Assembly: GCF_048569485.1 (NCBI RefSeq)
Contig: NW_027445261.1
Span: 496,001-560,000 of the forward strand
From: Anomaloglossus baeobatrachus
Taxonomy: Eukaryota > Chordata > Amphibia > Anura > Aromobatidae
Reading direction: 5' to 3'
Length of the DNA: 64,000 bases
The notes beneath the pieces were generated by a model. It made no database searches, was not told the origin of the DNA, and was given only the letters and a program-made list of their open reading frames with translations. This document shows positions 36,276 through 44,869 of the stretch, in pieces; positions within the stretch are counted from its first letter, which is position 1, and the number at the start of each line of letters is the position of its first letter. The translations under genes were made by a program, and so were the position numbers.

Positions 36276-36917
36276 TGTAATACTATTGTATGTTTTGAGG
36301 ATTTCGATAGCGTTAGGGCAATGACAGCCAGAGACGAGTTTGTGGTACAAGATGTTTATGATATGTAACCATGGTAGATACACAACGGAAATACACAGTA
36401 TAACAAACACATGAAAATACCTTTCTGAAACGGAGCGAAGGGGATTCCCGGGGCCACGCACCAGACTCCCCCAGGGAGACCACCAGAGCGAACCCCTATA
36501 CAGGGACTGTCCGGCAATCAACCCCGGAAGGCCTAAATGCGCCGCAGCCGGGACACAAGGGGCAAGCGGTAAAGTCCAGAAGTGTCCGTACGGGATGAAA
36601 GTCCAGAATGGTTATGAACCGGAAGAAACCGGGCAGACGTGCTGACCAAAGACGGCAGACGGAGTCCGGGCACAGTTTGAAGAAACCGGGTGTGGTCCAG
36701 AGTCGGTCGGTAGATTTTCAGGAGGATCCAAAGGTAATCAAGTAGCAGCAGCAGCAAAGCAGGAGCACACAGCAAGCAGTATACTCAGGCACTGGACTAG
36801 GCTTAGAGGCGGCCTTTTAAGCAGCTGGACAGGAAGTAGGGCAACAGAACATAAAACTCCATGTTAACCGAGGGCAAGCTCTTTCAAAAGAGGACTGGAA
36901 AACCCGGAAACCTGACA
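36276..36917 (-). repeat. 5' LTR of gypsy A
   Basis: 642 bases; partner of 31191-31830. On the plus strand it ends CCTGACA at 36917 and is followed by the target-site duplication ATGTG. Its inner edge lies 35 bases before the Gag start. Confidence 0.95.
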
Positions 36918-39900
36918 ATGTGTGCATTCATGCACCACCCGGTACGCTACCCTTGCCAAATTGCTCACTCTAGATCCCCACACGATCCATGAAGCCGTTC
37001 CCCCGGTCACACCGCCTGCTGCCGGTTCCCACTCATCCCTGGGGGAGTTAGGCGAGTGGTATCGAGAGCTACATGTCGGCACTGATGATACCCCCATACA
37101 CCACAAGGAAGGGGTATACCGGGTGGTACAGGAGTATGAGCGGGTTTTTAGCAAGCACCCTCTAGATTTTGGGCAGATTAAAGGGGTTCAACACCACATC
37201 CCTACCGGTACACACTCCCCTATTAAAGAGAGATACAGGCCTATTCCCCCTGCCCACTACCAATGCGCCAAAGACATGTTGAGGAACATGAAGGAGGCAG
37301 GGGTTATTAGGGACAGCTGTAGTCCCTGGGCCGCTCCGTTGGTGCTGGTTAAGAAGAAGGATGGCACCATGCGGATGTGTGTGGATTACCGGAAGATTAA
37401 CCAGATAACGCATAAGGATGCTTACCCTCTGCCCCGCATCAAAGAGTCCCTGGCCTCGCTGAGAACCGCTAACTACTTCTCCACCCTTGACCTCACCAGC
37501 GGGTACTGGCAGGTGGCCGTGGCACCGGAAGACCGAGAGAAGACTGCCTATGGGACCGTTTTGCTGTACTTGGATGATGTGATTGTGTACTCACAGACGT
37601 ATGAAGCCCACCTGGAGCACCTAGCCGAGGTGTTCGCGTCCCTTGCCAAGTATGGGATGAAGTTGAAGCCCTCAAAGTGTCATCTGCTGAAACCCAGAGT
37701 GCAGTACCTAGGACATGTGGTTGGTGCGGAAGGTGTCGCCCCCAACCCCGAGAAGATCACCGCCATCCAAGACTGGCCGAGACCGACCACAGTGAGGGAA
37801 GTGAGGCAGTTTCTGGGCCTGGTGGGATATTACCGTCGCTTCATTAAGGGGTACACAAAGATGGCTGCCCCCATGCAAGACCTCCTCGTAGGACAGACCA
37901 AGGGTGGTAGATCCCTAGTAGCCCCATTGGTGTGGGAAGAAAAGCATGAGGAATCCTTCCGCCAGCTGAGAACAGCCCTGACCGGAGAGGAAATCCTAGC
38001 GTACCCTGACTACAGCCGCCCATTCATCCTCTACACCGACGCCAGCAATGTGGGCTTGGGGGCTGTTCTATCCCAGGTCCAAGACAGAAGGGAAAAGGTA
38101 ATAGCTTATGCTAGCCGAAAACTCCGACCGACTGAGAGGAACCCTGAGAACTACATCTCCTTCAAGCTTGAGCTCTTGGCACTGGTGTGGGCTATCACCG
38201 AGCGGTTCCGCCATTACCTGGCAGCAGCCAAGTTCACCGCGTACACAGACAATAACCTGCTGACCCATCTAGATACGGCCAAGCTGGGCGCGTTGGAGCA
38301 GCGGTGGGTGACCAGGTTAGCCAACTACGATTTCACCATCAAGTACCGGGCCGGCCGTACCAACGTCAATGCCAATGCACTCTCCCGGATGCCCCACCTG
38401 TCGGAAGAGGGGCCAGAGGATGATGACCTCGAAGAGATCGAGTTGCCTGCATTTCACCGGCCATTCACTGAGAAGGTGCACGTCTACCAACAACGGGTGA
38501 ACCTGGATCCGCTGCCCCGACAGGACTGGCAGGAAGCTCAGGACCAGGCACCTGCTGTCCGCCTGGTCAAGACTCTAGTGGAACAGGGTTCTGCTGGGAT
38601 AGACCCTGCTGCCCCTGCCGAAGCCCAACGTCTGTGGCAAGAATGGACCCGGCTATACCTACACCAGGGGAAGTTGTATCGCGAGCTGATTAATCCAAAG
38701 ACTCACGAGAAGATCCGCCAGCTGGTGATTCCCCAGGCTAACGTGCCCACCGTCCTGCAAGCATACCATGATGGTGCAGTGCACTTCGGGTGGAAGAAGC
38801 TAGAGATGTTGTTAAGAGAGCGGTTCTATTGGAGTGGAATGCGGGAATCTGTGGAGGCCTGGTGCCGAGAATGTGGCCCTTGCGCATTGAGAAGGAAGGA
38901 CGAGGCCAGCCAGAAGGCACCCCTACACCCGATCATTACACACCAACCGCTGGAGCTGGTTGCCCTTGACCATGTAAAGCTCACCCCCAGCCGAAGTGGG
39001 TACACCTACGCTCTGACCATCGTAGACCACTACTCGAGGTTCCTGGTGGTTGTCCCAGTTAAGGACTTAACCGGCCGCACCGCTGCTAAGGCTTTCCAGG
39101 CTTATTTCTGTTGACCGCATTGGTACCCGGAGAGGGTGCTTACCGACCAGGGTCCGGCCTTTGAAGCAGAGGTATTCCAGGAATTCTGCCAGTTGTACGG
39201 CTGCAAGAAAATCCGGACCACGCCTTACCACGCCCAAACCAATGGCATTTGTGAAAAGATGAACCACTTGGTCCTGGGCCTCCTCAAGACGTTACCACTG
39301 GAAGAGCGGAACCTGTGGCTGGAGAATCTACCTGACCTGGTCGATATGTACAACAACATCCCTTCCAGCTCTACGAAATGCACTCCAGCATACCTGATGA
39401 GAGCTCGTCCCGGCCGGCTACCAGTGGATCTGGAAATGGGCTTGGAAGCTTCAGAAGCACTCCTGTCGACAGCTGAATGGGACACTCGGCGGAGGACACA
39501 GTACCGACAGGTCCAGGAGTATGTTGAAAAGAACTTGTGCCGGAGTCGGGGACAACAGGAGCAGTGCTTCAACAAGAAGGCGCCTGCCGGTTCCTTCCAA
39601 CCTGGGGATGTAGTGCTGAAGCGGAAAAGAAGGGCCCACAAGCTGGATGATCAATGGGAAAAAACCCCGTATGTAGTCCAGCCCACAGGATGGGAGAATG
39701 GGAAGGCCTACCAGATCAGCCGTGACCAGGGGGGGACTTTGGCCACGGTTTCCCGAGACCACCTGAAGAAGTGCCCACCAGCATTGAGAGTAGCGGATGA
39801 GGCTCCAGTTCCCAGTCCAGTGGAGAAGGAAAAAGAGGTAATCCACACCATGATGGGTGATTTTCCAGCAGACTGGCCTACACAGAACGGTGCGGTGATC

Positions 39901-40149
39901 CTTCCAGTGATACTGTTCCCACAACCCGTGGATGAAGAAATGATGGAAACGGTTAACCGCGAGCCAGTGCCCAGGGATGTACCTGTACCCAGCTCCCCTA
40001 CGCCTCCGCCTGCCCCACATGATAGCAGGGAGGAGGAACTGACTGTTCCCTCTGCCCCACTGCCTGTCACCACTGACACCGGATCCCGAAGGTCCACTCG
40101 CCCCAACCTAGGTAGACCCCCACTTAGGTACAGGGAAACTACTCTTTAA
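36918..40149 (+). mobile_element. Gypsy B: older Ty3/gypsy pol fragment
   Basis: A plus-strand LTR-element remnant, cut on its left by the gypsy A insertion or an earlier loss. The pol domains present are reverse transcriptase (RMCVDYRKINQITHKDAYPL, YLDDVIVYS), RNase H (YTDASNVGLGAVLSQ) and integrase with a zinc finger (CRECGPCALRR), DHYSRF and TDQGPAFEAEVF. A proline-rich tail ends at 40149. Gag and protease are absent. It is broken in a few places and is a different lineage from gypsy A, with no chromodomain seen. A short polypurine run (AAAAGGGGGGGG) follows at 40149-40159. Confidence 0.9.
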
Positions 40150-40164
40150 AAGGGGGGGGCTTTA

Positions 40165-41389
40165 TGTGTTGAGTGTACCAGTTTGAAAGTTTTAAATGAT
40201 AAGTAAAGATGATCAACCAAAGAAGTTTACCTGATTGAACCGTGATTAAACCGGCCGTTGCCGGCAACTGTTGTCCCCGTAGGGACTGTGCAACCATTGC
40301 GTAAGGAACTGCTTACGGACAAGCCCGAGAACTTGCAGGGCAACCACAAACTTAGTGCAATGTAAATAAAAATGTTTGTTGGCTTGACACCGTTACCGCC
40401 TCCGGAGAGGCTGATTTGGGAGGATGGGCCTGGAGGAAAGGGATGGCCTAGGCCCGCCACTACCGTAACCGGTGGCGATCCTCCGGGGGTTCAGGGGTCC
40501 CCTTGGACGTGGGCCCCCTGAAAGAGACAGAACCCGCTCGGGCAACTTGGTGCTGGACTGGGGTCAAGGGGTGCTGCCCGCTTCTTAGGGGCAGCATCAG
40601 GGCCAGGTTGTTTGGGTGGGAGAAGAGCGGAAGCTGTACCGTTGTAAAATGTTTATGATGCTTTTACATGTTTTACCGTTTTATTCTTTTTCAGTTGTGA
40701 AAATAAAACCGGTGATGGACGGGCAGCCCGCGGACGGTCTGCATTTTACTATAGGGGAATGTGGCGCCCTGGACAAGCCAGGTCGTCACAGGTACTACAC
40801 CAACACGCTCTACACTCCGGCTAGGCACACCGAAGCTAAACACAAATCCTAGTTGCCTTCCTCCAGGGGCTGATGTCCACACCAGGGGGTGGGCCAGGCG
40901 GTTGATCCCACCCACCGAGGAGTTCACAGTCCTGGAGGCGGGAAAAGGAGTCAGATTAGAGATCAGTTTTGGAGTTAGAGAAGTGAAGAGGAGAGGAGAC
41001 TGACCGTGTCCGTGTGTGTGGCCCGGGCACTCAGCAAGGTTGGCAGACGGTGGTGACCTTCTGCAGGAGAGGCTGATTGGAGTGAACCGTACGGACCGGG
41101 GATGGGCGGTGGCCCGCCGGTACCAGATCGGGGAGTGAAGAGAAGCCAGCACCATCCGGCAGGGCCTACGGACCCCGACCAGGCTAGGAGTCGCCGTAAA
41201 ACCGGTCAAATCCGTTAGCGACAGGAACCTCCAGGGTTTCCCAGCAGTCAAGACCCGATTGAAGGCAACAGCTCACACCGTAGAGGGAAGCACAGTCACC
41301 GCCAAGGCTACAGTTCCCAGGGCCAGAGCCTGCGGGCAAAAGGGGCTCCCTCAGCATCCATCCAAGCTGGGGAGCGGGTTACCGGTGGG
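40165..41389 (+). mobile_element. Gypsy B 3' LTR and probable leader of gypsy C
   Basis: Non-coding sequence after the gypsy B polypurine tract; an LTR probably begins at TGTGTTGAGTGT (40165). Its right end could not be fixed because no second LTR copy is in the window. TGGCGCCCTGG at 40762 could be a primer-binding-site-like string or the start of another LTR. The stretch to 41389 is G-rich, and I see no gene in it. Confidence 0.5.
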
Positions 41390-41828
41390 AAGCCCGCTAG
41401 ATTTTGGGGGAATAAAAGGGGTCCACCACCACATCCCCACAGGTGCACACCCACCCATCAAAGAGAGCTATAAGCCAATACCACCTTCACATTGCCAGTG
41501 TACCAAGGACATGTTGAGCAACATGAAGGCGGCTGGGGTTATCCGTGACAGTTGTAGCCTTTGGGCAGCTCTGTTGATCCTGTTAAAAAAGAAGGACGGC
41601 ACCACTCCCCGTATTGAGGAATCGCTAGCTGCATTGAGAACTGCAAATTATTTTTCTACCCTTGATCTCACTAGTCACTATTGGCAAGTGTCCGTTGCTG
41701 AGGCAGACCGGGAGAAGACCGCCTTCGCCACCCCTATGGGTCTCTGCGAGTTCAAAAGCATGCCCTTCGAGCTGTGCAATGCGCCAGGAACCTTCCAGAG
41801 GCTGATGGAATGCTGCTTGGGACAAGAT
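41390..41828 (+). mobile_element. Gypsy C: reverse transcriptase fragment
   Basis: About 145 codons of reverse transcriptase related to gypsy B: SPLDFGGIKGVHHHIPTGAH, SLAALRTANYFSTLDLTS, YWQVSVAEADREKTAFATPM. It stops against a LINE fragment at about 41829. Fossil, broken; closely similar to gypsy D at 43760-44486. Confidence 0.88.
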
Positions 41829-42080
41829 TTTAGGGTGTATAAAAAGGGAGATTAGATCCCGTGATCCCAACGTATTGTTACACCTCTATAAATCACTTGT
41901 AAGGCTACATCTGGAATATGGGAACCAGTTTTGGGCTCCACATTTTAATAAGGACATTCAGAAGTTAGAGTCAGTTCAAAGGTGGGCAACTAGACTACTA
42001 CAAGGAATGGAAGGCCTCCCATATGATGACAAGTTGAAAAAGTTATTAAGTGATTATTGGCTGCAATGGGGCTTTCTGGC
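41829..42080 (+). mobile_element. CR1/L2-like LINE reverse transcriptase C-terminal fragment
   Basis: Frame beginning DPNVLLHLYKSLV, then RLHLEYGNQFWAPHFNKDIQ and LESVQRWATRLLQGMEGLPY: the typical C-terminal end of CR1/L2-type LINE reverse transcriptase. The first part of the fragment (CAAGATTTTAGGGTG onward) is repeated at 53606-53716. 5'-truncated, no 3' tail recognised. Confidence 0.8.
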
Positions 42081-42462
42081 TGGTGCCAGCCTCTCTTCTT
42101 AGCACACAGGAACCACAATCCCTACACCATGCTTCAATGGATTCTCTCATCCCAGCCCAGTAAAACTACATATTTTACACAGTCATAAGCAGCCAAAAGG
42201 GATCTATTCTATTCAATTGCAAATGATCTAGATAAGACTGAGAATAAGATACTGCACGGGACATAGCAGAGTTGGTCAAGTTGAGTGGAGATGAGTTTGC
42301 TATTTGGCACAGCTTTTTGCATCAATAAAGCAAGTAAAAGGTGTGAAAGATAAAAAAAAGGGTGAAAGTGTGAAAAGTGAATTGGCCAAATTGAGGTGCA
42401 TATAAAGTTTTTGCTTTCTTTCAATTCACTAATGGGGCTCATTTGAATCAGGTGAATTGAGT
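42081..42462. other. Non-coding 3' flank of the U2 locus
   Basis: AT-rich sequence without a recognisable gene or repeat. It lies between the LINE fragment and the U2 3' box. Confidence 0.4.
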
Positions 42463-42477
42463 TCTGCTTTTGGAAAC
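42463..42477 (-). terminator. U2 snRNA 3' box
   Basis: The minus strand reads GTTTCCAAAAGCAGA, matching the vertebrate snRNA 3'-end formation signal GTTT-N(0-3)-AAARNNAGA. It lies 11 bases after the end of the U2 sequence, within the usual spacing. Its presence indicates a genomic U2 gene copy and not a retroposed U2 RNA. Confidence 0.85.
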
Positions 42478-42488
42478 TGGGTTAAGAA

Positions 42489-42864
42489 GGGGTGCACCGG
42501 TCCTGGAGGTACTGCAATACCAGGTCAATGCGTGGAGTGGACAGAGCAAGATTTTTTCCATCTCCTTGTTCTAAAAATCCATTTAATATATGGTCCCCAG
42601 AGAGGGGACGTATCAGATATTAAACTGATAAGAACAGATTTAATTTTTTTTTTTTTCTGTTTATCAGTAGGACTTCAAAATAACAAAGGTGATCGCCTCC
42701 CGTTGCCTGGGAACCGTCCAGGCACAAGAGGGCTATGTGTCACCAGAAGGCGCACACACTTCCTCAAGGCCGGCAGACGTGCAATCCCAGGCACCTTCCA
42801 GTACCGACCAAGGTAGCGTCCTCCGAAACTACACTTGATCTTAGCCAAAAGGCCGAGAAGCTAT
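42489..42864 (-). pseudogene. RNU2: U2 snRNA gene interrupted by a 188-bp insertion
   Basis: The minus strand starts ATAGCTTCTCGGCCTTTTGG at 42864 and runs through the GATCAAGTGTAGT block, then a foreign 188-bp stretch. U2 resumes at ATCTGTTCTTATCAG, followed by the Sm-site region (AATCCATTTAATATATGG on the plus strand) and the 3' hairpins to GGTGCACC. Without the insert the length is about 188, as for normal vertebrate U2. The insert falls after nucleotide 37, between the T and last A of GTAGTA, the branch-point recognition sequence; transcripts could not pair normally with intron branch sites. The third nucleotide also differs from the usual ATCGCTTC. The rest is very well conserved, suggesting a recent break. 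Confidence 0.92.
42640..42827 (-). mobile_element. Unidentified 188-bp A-tailed insertion in U2
   Basis: On the minus strand the insert begins TTCGGAGGACGCTACC and ends in a run of 13 A then TTAA. It contains a strong hairpin GCCTGG-ACGGTTC-CCAGGC. No protein, no clear target-site duplication and no recognisable tRNA-, 5S- or 7SL-derived head were found. The A-tail suggests a retroposed short RNA; identity unknown. Confidence 0.6.
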
Positions 42865-42908
42865 AACCCGAATTGGTTACGGCCTTGAGTGGCACCCTGG
42901 CCTATACC

Positions 42909-42932
42909 GGACACATCTTAGGGAGAGGGAGA
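42909..42932 (-). promoter_or_regulatory. Possible U2 proximal sequence element
   Basis: The minus strand reads TCTCCCTCTCCCTAAGATGT at about -45 to -68 from the U2 5' end. This is the position where vertebrate snRNA genes carry the proximal sequence element. The match to any consensus is loose; the position is the main support. Confidence 0.35.
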
Positions 42933-43379
42933 CAAACCCACGCCTACAGAAGACATTTTGTCACTCAAGCCAACCCTTGAAAAGGCTGTTTTGCAGAGCA
43001 AAAACAAGAAGAATGGTGCTTTTTGCAGCCGCCGCCCACTGCAATGAATCTGAATAACTCCTCCTTTTGGACACAAGCACCTCCCCTCCCCCTTGCAGTC
43101 TTTCCAATTCATGATACAAAAAGACGGACGGACAGGACAGGACAGGACAGGCTGCCTGACTTTCCGTCACTGCCACCCTTTGCCATCCTTGCCCGTAGAA
43201 AGCCCTTTCATCATCCCCAAACCCTAATCTTTTCCCTTCCCTTCCCAGATGCGTCTCACTCCCTTTCATTAGGAAGTGAGCGCAGCCTTTTCTCCGTTCT
43301 GCACATGCGCGACGTTAAACACAAATGCGCAGGCGTGCGTTCCATTACCCTCACTGCATTCCACTCCCATACAGGAAGT

Positions 43380-43620
43380 GGGCGCAGCTATTACTACGGT
43401 CGCACATAAAAGAACCCACGGCCACCACTGCACATAGCTGACTCCACCACAGGACACCCACTTCTACACCAACACAGGTAAGACAGGATCGGCACCTCTA
43501 TGCTCCTGTTACAATCAGGCTCAGTCACCATGTGATAACGCTCTCAACTCTTTAGTTGCAGGCTCCCCTTGCTTCACCTCCACTGGCTGTGCTGCCATTT
43601 CCTCTCCCACCTGGAAGGTA
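43380..43620 (+). promoter_or_regulatory. Promoter-like segment followed by exon/intron-like signals
   Basis: CATAAAAG at about 43406 resembles a TATA box. About 65 bases later ACACAG/GTAAGAC looks like a splice donor; CTCTTTAGTTGCAG near 43548-43561 looks like an acceptor; CTGGAAG/GTATAC near 43618 looks like a second donor. No conserved protein is encoded. It lies divergently upstream of the U2 gene. Possible small non-coding or first-exon remnant; unrecognised. Confidence 0.3.
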
Positions 43621-43759
43621 TACTTTATTCCACTATTTTCCTGTTTCTCTCTTCCCCCTTTTCCCATAACCTACTTTTATCTGCATTTGTGGGGTATCTA
43701 TATGCTATTTACATCATAGTTTTATTCATTAATATGGAAGGGAAGAGTGCCCATGAGAG

Positions 43760-44486
43760 TGTTGAACTGCGGAGAGCAAGAGATTAAGCTGCTCCGATTT
43801 GCCACCATTGATAAGCTGTTCTCAGTAGATACACATGCTATCCAAACAGCAGCATCCACCATTGCTTCAGCCCACCCATTCAGTGACAGCTCACCAAGTC
43901 AGCCAGAGGAGTGGTGTAAGGAATTACACGTAGGCACTGACTCCACACCTTCACATCACAAGAAGGGGGTCTACAGGCTAGTGCAAGAATACGAGCAAGT
44001 CTTCAGCAAACATCCGCTAGACTTTTGAAGAATAAAAGGGGTCAAACACTACATCCCCACAAGTGCACACCCACCCATCAAAGAGAGATATAAGCCAAAA
44101 CTACCTGCACATTACCAGTGTACCAAGGACATGTTGAGCAACATGAAGGAGGCTGGGGTTATCCGTGACAGTTGTAGCCTCTGGGCAGCTCCGTTGGTCC
44201 TGTTAAAGAAGAAGGACAGCACCACTCCCCTGTATTGAGGAATAGCTAGCTGCATTGAGAACTGCAAATTATTTTTCTACCCTTGATCTCACTAGTCGCT
44301 ATTGGCAAGTGTCCGTTGCTGAGGCAGACCGGGAGAAGACCGCCTTTGCCACCCCGATGGGTCTCTGCGAGTTCAAAAGCATGCCCTTCGAGCTGTGCAA
44401 TTTGCCAGGAACCTTCCAGAGGCTGATGGAATGCTGCTTGGGACACCGAAACTTTGAAACGGTACTGCTATACCTTTATGATGTTA
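43760..44486 (+). mobile_element. Gypsy D: pol fragment, split by the Helitron
   Basis: Related to gypsy B and C: LLRFATIDKLFSVDTHAIQT, HHKKGVYRLVQEYEQVFSKH, then reverse transcriptase sequence (TANYFSTLDLTSRYWQVSV, CEFKSMPFELCN). It is broken in several places. The Helitron at 44487 inserted inside the reverse transcriptase region, and a few more gypsy bases are found at 53596-53608 on the far side. Confidence 0.88.
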
Positions 44487-44497
44487 CTAGAAGGTGG

Positions 44498-44516
44498 CCC
44501 GATTCTACGCATCGGG
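44498..44516 (-). other. Helitron 3'-terminal hairpin
   Basis: ATCGGG and CCCGAT form six perfect pairs around a seven-base loop, just inside the terminal CTAG of the minus strand. This is the usual Helitron 3' termination structure. Confidence 0.85.
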
Positions 44517-44869
44517 TAGTCTAGAATTTACGTATTGTGTAGTTAATGTATGATTTTTGTTATATATATATATAGATGTTGTTGTGTGTAGTTACCAAGT
44601 GTTTGTGTAGGGGCTGTACATGTTCTGGGTGTTGTCTGGGTGTAGCGGGGGGTGAGAGCGGTGTTGTTTGTGTGTTGCGTTGTGTGTCGTTATTTGTGGA
44701 GCGCTGTGTGTCTGTATCGTTGTGTATGTGTGTTGCGCGGTTTGTGTGGGTGTGTGTGTGTGTTTTGGGGGGAGGTATGTTTTGTGCAATGTGTGTGTTG
44801 TGCGGTATGTGCGTATATTTGTGTGTGCCGCGGTGTTTGTGTGTTGGGTGTTGTGTGTCTGCGGCATTG

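Larger units (their letters stand above)
31191..36917 (-). mobile_element. Gypsy A: Ty3/gypsy chromovirus, near-complete, young
   Basis: 5.7-kb LTR retrotransposon on the minus strand, with two LTRs starting TGTAAT and ending CTGACA (plus-strand reading) and a 5-bp target-site duplication ATGTG (31186-31190 and 36918-36922). A polypurine tract with a run of nine G (minus strand) abuts the 3' LTR at 31831-31845. The internal region encodes Gag, protease, reverse transcriptase, RNase H and integrase with a chromodomain. The LTRs differ at about sixteen places in 640 bases by eye, so the copy is young. It looks almost whole, with about one break in the coding part. Fossil copy; no function is claimed. 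Confidence 0.95.

Noticed and set aside
42640-42827. A spliceosomal intron inside U2, as known for some fungal snRNA genes
   Set aside because: No GT...AG pair would restore U2 exactly; the right edge is an A-run followed by TTAA.
42489-42864. Retroposed U2 pseudogene
   Set aside because: A correctly spaced 3' box lies outside the RNA sequence, which a retroposed copy would lack.
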